From the NCBI GenBank assembly GCA_016929135.1, contig JAFGJK010000111.1, positions 1 through 46,436 of the forward strand: a stretch of 46,436 nt of DNA, given 5' to 3'. The DNA is from Spirochaetota bacterium. GTDB taxonomy: Bacteria; Spirochaetota; UBA4802; UBA5550. This document shows positions 39,681-46,436 of the stretch, in pieces. The notes under the pieces are model-generated. The model saw nothing but the letters and a program-made list of their open reading frames with translations, ran no database searches and was not told the origin of the DNA. Position numbers and translations under genes: made by a program. Positions within the stretch are counted from its first letter, which is position 1; every line of letters starts with the position of its first letter.

Positions 39681-41612
39681 TCAGGGCCGGATCACCGTGT
39701 AGTGCGAGGGGTGGTCCGACAGCCCGTCCACCACGTATTCCGACTCCAGCACCGCCGTTCCCGGCGTTACGAAGATGTAGTCGATCCGCTCTGCAAGGTC
39801 GGCGCCGGGGCGGTGCTGGCCCCCGGGCCACCGCAGGAGCCACGAGTCCGCCAGGGACGCGGTGATGAGCCGGTATTGGTCCGTTGAGGGCTGGAAGTTG
39901 AAATCACCGGCGGCGATCAGCGGGGCCTCGTCGCCGATCCCCTTCAAGAGGTTTTGCAGCTGCACCATGGGGCCGTCGTTACCCAGGTGGGTTACGACAA
40001 CGTTCCAGGTGCGTCCCCCGGCGTTGATCTTCGCGTGGATGGCGGCGGTCTGCTCGCCCGCGGAGTACATGAAGAAGGTGCGCGGCTCCTCGATGGGGTA
40101 CTTCGAGAGGAGTGCGATGCCGAAGGTGCCGGTGACGGTCTTCGGACCGTAGTAGTTGTACATGTGAAGCCCGTTGGCCAGGAACCTGACCACGTCGTCG
40201 TTCCCCCCGGAGATGCGGGCAGTGTCCGATTCCACCAGGCCCAGCAGGTCCGGGTCGACCCTGCGGATTGATGCCAGGACTCGCTCCGGATTCTTGTCGC
40301 CCCGGGCGTCGAATCCCTGCTGTATGTTGTAGCTCATGTAGGTGAGCTCGCCCGATGCCCCCGGGCCGGAGGGGTGCGCGGCAGTGAGCATCGCGGCGAC
40401 GATGGAGAGTATCGCCGCCAGGGCGAGCCCCGCGAAGAGGGGCCTCGGCGCCTCGAAGGGGCGCATGGTCCAGCTCTCCCCCCTCACCAGCAGGAGTGGC
40501 AGGGCGAGCCCCAGGCCCGCCAGCAGGTAGACCAGCCAGAAGCGGTCGCGGAAGGGGGGGCCCACCACGGGGGCGTAGTCGTACACGGTGGTGAAGACAT
40601 TGAGGAACACCATCACCATGAGGAAGAGGGACGCGATCCCGAAGGCCCCGCCCAGCTGGCGCACCGTGGGCCTCCCGTTCGCCGCGGCGCGCGAGAGCAC
40701 CACCAGGTCCACCACCACCACCGGCGAGAGGATGAGCATCGCCAGGAGCGGGATAAGCGCCAGGGGGGACGAGGCTGCGGCAGCGACCGGGTAGGAGGCC
40801 GGGTCTGTCGGGAAGCTGATCTGGTGGGGGAGAATGGCCGCCACCATCGCCAGCACGAAGAGGAGATTCCAGACCAGCACCGTCCCCTTCCTGAGCAGGC
40901 GCGATACCAGGCGCGTCCCCATCGCCCAGGCGAAGCACGCCTGGGACGCCGTGAGGACGATGACGATGATGCGGTAGCGATAGCCGGTCCACCGTGCCAT
41001 CACCGCCGGCGCCCCCAGGGCGAAGTAGAGCATCAGGAACACGCCCGCGATCCCGATGGCGAGCCCCGCCAGCCGGGGGAGCGAGATCGACGGCGACTGC
41101 CGGGGCTCCTCGGAGCCCAGGTCCGTGACGAGGATGAGCCAGGCGGCGATGATCGCCAGGCCCAGGCCGACGGCGGGGCGGGTCACCGACCAGTCGATCC
41201 CCGATCCAAGGGCCCTGAAGAAAACCGACAGAAGCAGGGCCAGGACCAGGCTGGGGCCCGCCGGGACAGCGGCGATCGATTCCCTTCTGGCCAGCACTGA
41301 CGTGAGGAAGATGAAGAGCGACGCCATGCCGATGCCGGAGACCACAAGACGCCCGTTCAGTGGCAGCAGCGGCACCGCGGCCCGGCACGCCAGCGCCGCG
41401 AGCACCAGCCCCAGCATCACCGGGCGCGCCGGCGGCTTCCTGAAGAAGAGAAGGAGGAGTGGCGCGAAGACAAGCATAATCGATGCCGTCTCCGGCGTGA
41501 AGCGCACCACCAGCAGCCCGAAGGCGTAGACGGATTCAAAGAATAGAGTGATCAGCTGGAGGAGGAAGAGAAACAGAATGCCCCACAGGGCGACCTTCCG
41601 CATGGTATTCAT
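39681..41612 (-). CDS. Multi-helix membrane protein with C-terminal endonuclease/exonuclease/phosphatase domain
   Basis: 643 residues from ATG 41610-41612. About residues 1-395 hold twelve or more hydrophobic helices. The C-terminal 240 residues are an EEP-fold domain: MSYNIQQGFDARGDKNPERV, VESDT, THLGNDGPMVQLQNL, AAGDFNFQPSTDQY and the final GLSDHPSHY, with the metal and catalytic Glu, Asn, Asp and His. The domain faces probably the outside. Eukaryotic PGAP2IP/Cwh43 has a similar plan in GPI-lipid remodelling, so a lipid phosphodiester substrate is possible, but this is inference. A promoter (41656-41685) precedes it; the Crp-type gene follows. Confidence 0.85.
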   Translation of the reverse strand: MNTMRKVALWGILFLFLLQLITLFFESVYAFGLLVVRFTPETASIMLVFAPLLLLFFRKPPARPVMLGLVLAALACRAAVPLLPLNGRLVVSGIGMASLFIFLTSVLARRESIAAVPAGPSLVLALLLSVFFRALGSGIDWSVTRPAVGLGLAIIAAWLILVTDLGSEEPRQSPSISLPRLAGLAIGIAGVFLMLYFALGAPAVMARWTGYRYRIIVIVLTASQACFAWAMGTRLVSRLLRKGTVLVWNLLFVLAMVAAILPHQISFPTDPASYPVAAAASSPLALIPLLAMLILSPVVVVDLVVLSRAAANGRPTVRQLGGAFGIASLFLMVMVFLNVFTTVYDYAPVVGPPFRDRFWLVYLLAGLGLALPLLLVRGESWTMRPFEAPRPLFAGLALAAILSIVAAMLTAAHPSGPGASGELTYMSYNIQQGFDARGDKNPERVLASIRRVDPDLLGLVESDTARISGGNDDVVRFLANGLHMYNYYGPKTVTGTFGIALLSKYPIEEPRTFFMYSAGEQTAAIHAKINAGGRTWNVVVTHLGNDGPMVQLQNLLKGIGDEAPLIAAGDFNFQPSTDQYRLITASLADSWLLRWPGGQHRPGADLAERIDYIFVTPGTAVLESEYVVDGLSDHPSHYTVIRP

Positions 41613-41655
41613 AACAACCCCCACATCAGGATTCCCTGAGATTCGCGTATGGTCA

Positions 41656-41685
41656 ATTCTGCAGGGGGCGGCGGGGAACTGTCAA
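41656..41685 (-). promoter_or_regulatory. Candidate promoter of the endonuclease-crp unit
   Basis: Minus strand TTGACA (41680-41685), 18-base spacer, CAGAAT (41656-41661), about 40 bases before the ATG. Confidence 0.48.
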
Positions 41686-41746
41686 GATTAAATTGCCGCT
41701 GCGCGGGAACGTCCTGTAGCCGGGGTCGCCCCGGCGGCGGGGCGGC

Positions 41747-42346
41747 TCAGTAGAGCTCCGAGAAGGGGTCCCACGACGGGTCCTCCTTCCAGTCGAACTC
41801 AATCTCGTCTGCCTGCCGCCTGGCGGCTTCGTACCCCAGAAGGTCGGCGATGAAACCCAGGGTCATGTCGATGCCGGCGCTGATGCCGGAGCTGGTGTAG
41901 ATAGTCCCCTCCCTGATCCACCGTGCCTTCTTGATCCAGCGGACTCCCGGGGACTCGATGCCGGTCCAGGCGAAGACGCGCTTGTTCGAGGTGGCCCGCC
42001 TCCCGTCCAGGAGCCCGGTCTTCGAGAAGAGGATCGAGCCGGTGCAGACGGTGAGGACGTACTCCGCCCCCTGGGCCAGGGCCTTCAGCCGGGCGATGAA
42101 TGATTCGTCCTTCACCAGCTCCCTGGTGCCGATACCTCCCGGTATCAGCAGGACCCCGGCGGCGAGGGCCCCCTCCGGCAGTGGCTCGGTGCAGACCGGC
42201 ACGCCCTGGGCGCTGGTGACGGTACCGCCGGCGGCCGAATAGAGACGCACGGTGAAATGCTCCTTCATCCTGCCCAGCACCTCCACCGGGCCGAAGGCGT
42301 CCAGCGTTTCGAAGTTTTCGAAGAGAAGCACCGCGATCTCTTTCAG
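41747..42346 (-). CDS. DJ-1/PfpI-family protein, isocyanide-hydratase-like
   Basis: 199 residues if initiated at CTG 42344-42346; the nearest standard start is GTG 42329-42331. GGAGGTG (42352-42358) lies 5 bases before the CTG but 20 before the GTG, and the extra residues complete beta-strand 1 (KEIAVLLFENFETLDAFG). The nucleophilic elbow is VCTGSILFS with Cys 111 or so, the acidic partner is in FETLDAFGPVEVLG, and SSGISAGIDM is typical of the isocyanide hydratase and ThiJ/AraC subgroup. It probably hydrates isocyanides or acts as a glyoxalase-like or stress protein. Confidence 0.85.
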   Translation of the reverse strand: MKEIAVLLFENFETLDAFGPVEVLGRMKEHFTVRLYSAAGGTVTSAQGVPVCTEPLPEGALAAGVLLIPGGIGTRELVKDESFIARLKALAQGAEYVLTVCTGSILFSKTGLLDGRRATSNKRVFAWTGIESPGVRWIKKARWIREGTIYTSSGISAGIDMTLGFIADLLGYEAARRQADEIEFDWKEDPSWDPFSELY

Positions 42347-42416
42347 GTGGTCACCTCCCTGTGGGGGCGCAGGGATCCCCCCTTGCCGCGGTGCGGCGGG
42401 ACAGGGGAACCCTCGG

Positions 42417-42800
42417 TCACTCCAGTATCCTCCGGATCCTCTCCTCCAGGGCGTCGATGTCGCCCAGGTGTCTCTCCCCCAGTACGCAGGGTGCCGCGTT
42501 CTCCTTCACCTTTCCGAGCATCCCCCGGAGCAGCAGGAGCTGGCTCCGCTTTGCGATGATACCGTGGTCGATCATCTCGGACAGGTATTTGAAGCTGTAG
42601 GTCCTCAGGTGCACCCTGAAGAAAAACCTCACGCCGAAGATGTCCATTATCTCGCTGGCGGTGGGCCACGGGTCCGAGGAGACGTAGGTCAGGTATTCCG
42701 GCGCCTCCACCGCCCTGCGCTGCGGGCCCTGATGATGGACCGCCGGATCAAGGCCGGCACCGGCCGCCTGGGATGGCCTGTTGTTGCGGTTGTTCGGCAT
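42417..42800 (-). CDS. Hypothetical protein, 127 residues
   Basis: ATG at 42798-42800. The first 35 residues are low complexity and probably disordered (MPNNRNNRPSQAAGAGLDPA). From about 40 it looks structured: ASEIMDIFGVRFFFRVHLRT, then YSFKYLSEMIDHGIIAKRSQ, and a charged helical tail (DIDALEERIRRILE). A strong promoter precedes it. No family recognised. The DJ-1 gene follows in the same direction after about 70 bases and could be read from the same promoter. Confidence 0.65.
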   Translation of the reverse strand: MPNNRNNRPSQAAGAGLDPAVHHQGPQRRAVEAPEYLTYVSSDPWPTASEIMDIFGVRFFFRVHLRTYSFKYLSEMIDHGIIAKRSQLLLLRGMLGKVKENAAPCVLGERHLGDIDALEERIRRILE

Positions 42801-42852
42801 ACAACGATCTTCCTGTAGAATCCGATCTCAATGTAACGGGTATGGCTCATAT

Positions 42853-42881
42853 AAAATAATAAAACACTACAAACGTGTCAA
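42853..42881 (-). promoter_or_regulatory. Strong candidate promoter of the 127-residue gene and DJ-1 gene
   Basis: Minus strand TTGACA (42876-42881), 17-base spacer, TATTTT (42853-42858), in an AT-rich stretch about 50 bases before the ATG. Confidence 0.6.
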
Positions 42882-43150
42882 ATAAAATACCGCGAATCGC
42901 CCCGAAAACTAACAGGTTCTATGATGACGTGGGGGGCGACGATGAACGTTATGCGATATTCGGCAGTTCGTCGCCGCGGATGGTGACGGAATGGTGATTT
43001 TGTTCATGTATTCGGGGCGGCGAAGCCGGCAGGGTGATGCAGGGGATGCCGAAAAGGGGTTGCTATGGAGGGAGAACATGTATGTAATGGAAGCAATGGG
43101 CGCTGCTGCACAGTGACGGCGGACGACAGCAGGACTCTTGGGGGGATGCA
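42882..43150. other. Intergenic region, nothing supported
   Basis: Between the leftward promoter and the rightward methyltransferase remnant. Short frames exist on both strands but have neither ribosome sites nor protein-like composition. A GGGGGGATGC site supports only the start at 43151. Confidence 0.35.
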
Positions 43151-43582
43151 ATGAAACTGTCCACGATGAGATCGCTTGTCAGGGGAGGCAGCCTCTTTCT
43201 GCTGCTGCGGTGCAGGTCGCTCTTCCGCGGTTTCTACCGGATACTCTTTCTCGCCTCCATCGCCGACACGACGCTGTTACGGCTGTTCGCACGGGAAACG
43301 GTGACGGCGGAGGGGCAAAAGGAGCGCGTCGGCCTACTGGAGCACCTGCGGGTGCTCCTCAGGCCCGGCGGCAGGATAGTCCTTTCCACCGGCTGCCAGG
43401 GGGGCGGCATCGAGTTCGAGCTGGTGAACCTGATCCACGCCGCCACGCGGGGATGGGGGAGAATTCCCGGCAGGGAGGAGATGGTGCGCCAGCTCGCCGA
43501 TGCCGGCTTCGAGCGGGTACGATCGATGAGCCTGGTCCCCGGGGACAATTACTGCTCCTTCATCGGACGACGGCCCGAGTGA
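43151..43582 (+). CDS. Methyltransferase-like protein lacking the SAM-binding motif
   Basis: 143 residues from ATG 43151, with GGGGGG upstream. The N-terminal part (FRGFYRILFLASIADTTLLR, LFARETVTAEGQKERV) resembles the winged-helix start of some class I methyltransferases. It then runs directly into LLEHLRVLLRPGGRIVLSTG, the strand 4-5 part of the Rossmann fold, and ends with LADAGFERVRSMSLVPGDNY. The DxGxGxG motif I and the motif II acidic residue, about 90 residues in normal members, are absent. The frame is intact, so an in-frame deletion looks likely. Probably unable to bind SAM; it may be a remnant or have a binding role. Confidence 0.7.
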   Translation: MKLSTMRSLVRGGSLFLLLRCRSLFRGFYRILFLASIADTTLLRLFARETVTAEGQKERVGLLEHLRVLLRPGGRIVLSTGCQGGGIEFELVNLIHAATRGWGRIPGREEMVRQLADAGFERVRSMSLVPGDNYCSFIGRRPE

Positions 43583-43778
43583 ACCGGTGCGGGCGCCGGA
43601 TGCACGGATAATCCGATTGATGTGATATATACAGGGAGTACGGGCGAGGATACTCAAGAAAAACCGGGCGCTGCGGCCCCTCTCCCGGGTGACCGGGCAT
43701 CGGGAGGGAGCGCGGCGGCATTTTGGGCGTTTTCGTGAGAGTCTCCGCTGGCCGCTTCTATTCTGGAGAGAGGTTTTT

Positions 43779-45401
43779 ATGAAACACATGGAACAGCATA
43801 ACAAAAGGTACCTGGAGCTCGAGATTCGTGGCGAGAGATCCATCAACAGGATCCGCATATTCCTCCTCACCTTCCTCGTTTTTGGCTGCGCCATAGGCTA
43901 TGTCACGGGACTGATGGAGTGGCGCCTCATCGCCGTCTCCCTTATGTTCTACGGGGTCGCCTGGATCGTCTCCTGGGGGACCATCCGGTCCGGGCTCTAC
44001 CGCGCCTGGACCAAGTTCCTCTGCGGCGCACTGGAGATCCTGGCGATATTCATCGCCAACTGCAGCAACCTGATGCTGGCCCAGTCGGAATGGACCCAGA
44101 GTGTGAAGCAGCCGGCCCAGTTTTCGGTCTACTTCATCATCATCGGGACCTCTCTCCTCAGGTTTTCCCCCGCCTACTGCTATTACATGGGCATCCTGGG
44201 AGCGCTCTCCTACTCGATGGCCCACGTGGCGACCCTGGCGGCGCGTCCCTCCACCTACGTCTCCTTCGGACCCATCGGCGACCAGGCGCTTGCGCTGGGG
44301 GGCGTCAACTGGATGATCGCCCTCCTCTTCTTCATTGCCATGGGGGCAACCCTGGCCATGGCCAGCCGCTTTGCCCGCGAGCAGGTGATCAGCGCCAGGG
44401 ATAGCGAATCGCGCGCCACCTCGGTGCTGGGGAGGCTCACAACCCTCATGGAGGAGAACAGCGTCATCGCGGCCTCGCTGGACGCCTCCATCGGTACCAT
44501 CGGCTCCATCAGCAGCGAGAACAGCGCCATCGGTGCGGATCACATGTCGGCCGTTGAGGAGACCAACGGCGCCATGGAGGAGATCGACGCCTCCATCGAG
44601 ACCATCGCGGGGCACGCCAGGGAACTGGAGGCACGGAGCGACAGGAACCTGGAGTCCATGCGGCTCCTCAGCGAGTCCATGCGGCGCATTGAGGAGGAGT
44701 CGCGGCGGGGGAGCGAGATGGGGGACGAGACGCGGCACATGGTGGAGCGGGGGGAGATGGAGCTCGCAAAGGCAGTGGAGGGGATACGGCGGATCAAGGA
44801 GGGGTCCCAGCAGGTGAGCGAGATCGTGAGCGTCATCAACGACATCGCCGACCAGACGAACCTCCTGGCCCTGAACGCGGCTATTGAGGCTGCCCGGGCC
44901 GGCGAGGAGGGGCGTGGCTTCTCCGTGGTGGCGGACGAGGTGGGGAAGCTCGCCGAGCTGTCCAGCAGGAATGCCTCGGAGATAACCGGCCTCATCCACA
45001 GGACCTCCTCGGACACCGAGAGCGGGGTGGTCTCCATCATGCAGACCATGGACCTGTTGAAGACCGTTACCGCCGGGGTGAAGGACATCAACGGCATCGT
45101 GCAGGAGGTCTACGAGTTCATCAGAAAGCAGAGCGCCGCCAACAGCAGCGCGGAGGAGGACATGCGCCAGATATTAGGCATGGCGCAGGGGGTGGTGACG
45201 GCCACGGATGAGCAGATATCGGTGACGCGGGAGATCGTGAAGTCCGTCGGGGTGCTTTCTCAGGGGGCCGAGCGGTCGGCCGTGCTGTCCCGTTCCCTCG
45301 ACGAGGCGGTGCAGCAGCTGGCCGCCACCTCGGCGCGGCTCCTCGAGAAGAGCAGGACCGTCTCGGGCGACGATACCGGCTCAGCCGGCGTGTCCTCCTA
45401 G
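43779..45401 (+). CDS. Methyl-accepting chemotaxis protein with a six-helix membrane domain
   Basis: 540 residues from ATG 43779, with GGAGAGAGG upstream. Residues about 25-205 contain six hydrophobic helices with only short loops ([34 protein letters not shown]), not the usual two helices with a periplasmic sensor, so it may sense within the membrane. There is no clear HAMP domain. The signalling domain has the hairpin [20 protein letters not shown] then [20 protein letters not shown], with long coiled coils on both sides. It would signal to CheA and CheW, which are not in the window. No C-terminal pentapeptide for CheR is seen. Confidence 0.92.
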   Translation: MKHMEQHNKRYLELEIRGERSINRIRIFLLTFLVFGCAIGYVTGLMEWRLIAVSLMFYGVAWIVSWGTIRSGLYRAWTKFLCGALEILAIFIANCSNLMLAQSEWTQSVKQPAQFSVYFIIIGTSLLRFSPAYCYYMGILGALSYSMAHVATLAARPSTYVSFGPIGDQALALGGVNWMIALLFFIAMGATLAMASRFAREQVISARDSESRATSVLGRLTTLMEENSVIAASLDASIGTIGSISSENSAIGADHMSAVEETNGAMEEIDASIETIAGHARELEARSDRNLESMRLLSESMRRIEEESRRGSEMGDETRHMVERGEMELAKAVEGIRRIKEGSQQVSEIVSVINDIADQTNLLALNAAIEAARAGEEGRGFSVVADEVGKLAELSSRNASEITGLIHRTSSDTESGVVSIMQTMDLLKTVTAGVKDINGIVQEVYEFIRKQSAANSSAEEDMRQILGMAQGVVTATDEQISVTREIVKSVGVLSQGAERSAVLSRSLDEAVQQLAATSARLLEKSRTVSGDDTGSAGVSS

Positions 45402-45458
45402 CTCCCCCCGATTCCGCCGGTGTGGGCCGCGGTCCCGCGCCCCCCGTTCAATGATTTT

Positions 45459-45500
45459 GTTACAGCCTGTAGCAAAATTCATTAATGGAATTTCATTAAT
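45459..45500 (+). promoter_or_regulatory. Repeats upstream of the sensor promoter
   Basis: TGTTACAGCCTGTAGCA at about 45458-45474 is a near-palindrome. TTCATTAAT occurs twice in direct repeat (45478-45486 and 45492-45500, 14 bases apart). They lie immediately upstream of the promoter at 45509 and could bind a regulator. Confidence 0.35.
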
Positions 45501-45508
45501 TCCCGGGA

Positions 45509-45537
45509 TTGACCGTCGTCCGGCGACTCCATAGATT
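45509..45537 (+). promoter_or_regulatory. Candidate promoter of the PAS sensor gene
   Basis: TTGACC (45509-45514), 17-base spacer, TAGATT (45532-45537), about 65 bases before the ATG. Confidence 0.52.
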
Positions 45538-45609
45538 TGTCGTAGAGCATGACGCACTGCCACTGCGGAGTCCTGGTGCCGTTCCGGAGATGCGTTATGG
45601 GGAGTGGGC

Positions 45610-46436
45610 ATGAATTCACCTCTGCTGTCCGACAGCATGAGCGATTCGATCATCACCTCCGCCCGGGCACGACTGGTGGATACCACGCTCATGGCCTTCG
45701 CCGTATTCTCCCTCCTCTCCATGGTCTTCTCGACGCTGCGTTCCATCGATATCGGGTGGCAGCCCATCTTCGCCGTGCATATTCTCCTCTTCGCGGTCCT
45801 GGTGGCGCTCTGCCTGTTCCGCGGCAGGATAGGGACGGGCGTCAAGATCAACACTGCCATCGCCACCTTCATACTCATCGGCCTCGCGGGCTTCATACAG
45901 CTCGGAATCGCCAGCGGCGGCATCATATTCATTGTCGTGGGCTGCGTGCTGGCGGTCTCCTTCTCCGAGATTCGCACCGCGGTTATCTATGTGGCGGTCA
46001 CCATTGCGGGACTGTCGCTCCTGGCGTACCTGCATACCGGCGGATTCATCGTCCCCACCGTGAACCTGGACGCCTACAATTCCCACTGGACGTCGTGGCT
46101 GAATCTCCTGATGCGCTTTGCCGTGTTCACCCTGATCCTCGTCGTGGCCGTGGCGAGGCTCAACTGGCAGTACCTGACCCTCTTCCATTCGGAGCAGGAC
46201 CGGTCGAGGGAGTTGCGGGATTCGAAGGAGGAGCTCCAGCGGGTGATGCGCTCCCTGGAGGAGAGCGAGCGGTACTATCGGCTGTTGTTCCAGGGGGGGG
46301 ACGATGCGGTGATCGTGTACGACACCGCCGACGGGAGGATCGCCAACGTCAACGACACCGTCTGCGAGCGCCTCGGGTATTCACGGGAAGAGCTGCTGAG
46401 GATGGCGCCGCGGGACCTGACGGCGGGAGGGGATTC
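45610..46436 (+). CDS. Membrane PAS-domain sensor, probably a histidine kinase (3' end outside window)
   Basis: The frame is open from ATG 45610 (GGGGAG before it) to the right edge, 275 codons visible. About residues 20-190 contain six hydrophobic helices (LMAFAVFSLLSMVF, FAVHILLFAVLVALCLF, LLMRFAVFTLILVVAVARL). A coiled segment (RSRELRDSKEELQRVMRSLE) leads into a PAS domain, ERYYRLLFQGGDDAVIVYDT, then GRIANVNDTVCERLGYSREE, LLRMAPRDL. In this arrangement the missing part is usually a histidine kinase, less often a GGDEF cyclase or SpoIIE phosphatase. It reads in the same direction as the chemotaxis receptor but from its own promoter. Confidence 0.8.
   Translation, partial: MNSPLLSDSMSDSIITSARARLVDTTLMAFAVFSLLSMVFSTLRSIDIGWQPIFAVHILLFAVLVALCLFRGRIGTGVKINTAIATFILIGLAGFIQLGIASGGIIFIVVGCVLAVSFSEIRTAVIYVAVTIAGLSLLAYLHTGGFIVPTVNLDAYNSHWTSWLNLLMRFAVFTLILVVAVARLNWQYLTLFHSEQDRSRELRDSKEELQRVMRSLEESERYYRLLFQGGDDAVIVYDTADGRIANVNDTVCERLGYSREELLRMAPRDLTAGGD

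Overview
The window is a high-GC bacterial chromosome segment of about 46 kb. I see no rRNA, tRNA, CRISPR array, prophage or insertion sequence. The signalling genes suggest an uncultured spirochaete-like environmental bacterium: a 7TMR-DISM/SpoIIE phosphatase, a seven-helix PAS-LuxR regulator, a GAF/HD-GYP phosphodiesterase, a six-helix chemotaxis receptor and a membrane PAS sensor. A deltaproteobacterial-type anaerobe is the main alternative. This placement is inference from gene content.

Layout. 1-6700: the 3' part of galE, then leftward signalling genes and a secreted pentapeptide-repeat protein. 7300-13420: a compact livJ-H-M-G-F branched-chain amino-acid-type ABC transporter followed by a phenylacetate-CoA ligase, probably one uptake-plus-CoA-activation unit, with a perfect hairpin after the binding-protein gene. 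13460-18420: an orphan 54-residue membrane protein, an OmpA-family protein, then a tight operon of a creatinase-like M24 protein, an MFS transporter, a small membrane protein and a cysteine-cluster protein. 18650-21610: leftward bacterioferritin, metallo-hydrolase, DUF6125 protein and a MarR regulator. 21880-22550: an AT-rich vapBC toxin-antitoxin island. 22780-25815: HXXEE protein, a PH-like membrane protein split at a G10 tract, and a second MarR regulator with two membrane genes. 25850-28010: nitroreductase and a DegP-like protease divergent from an HxlR regulator. 28370-36320: mixed accessory genes including a complete subclass B1 metallo-beta-lactamase, DinB, DUF2867, PAP2, isoprenylcysteine-methyltransferase-like and DUF4405 proteins. 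36470-43580: methyltransferases, a second DUF4405 protein, a Crp/Fnr regulator, a membrane endonuclease/exonuclease/phosphatase protein, a DJ-1/PfpI protein and a methyltransferase that has lost its SAM motif. 43780 to the end: a chemotaxis receptor and the 5' part of a PAS sensor.

The strongest signals beyond ordinary genes are regulatory. Three small regulators (two MarR, one HxlR) each sit beside matching repeated palindromes that I can read in the promoters. vapB appears to be leaderless with an operator inside its promoter. Two genes (vapC at A7 and the PH-like protein at G10) are broken exactly at homopolymers and become intact with a one-base change, which means phase switching, slippage or sequencing error. 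The convergent intergenic region near 37.4 kb holds a degenerate 11-bp tandem array. No single large undescribed system is evident; the interest lies in these separate loci.
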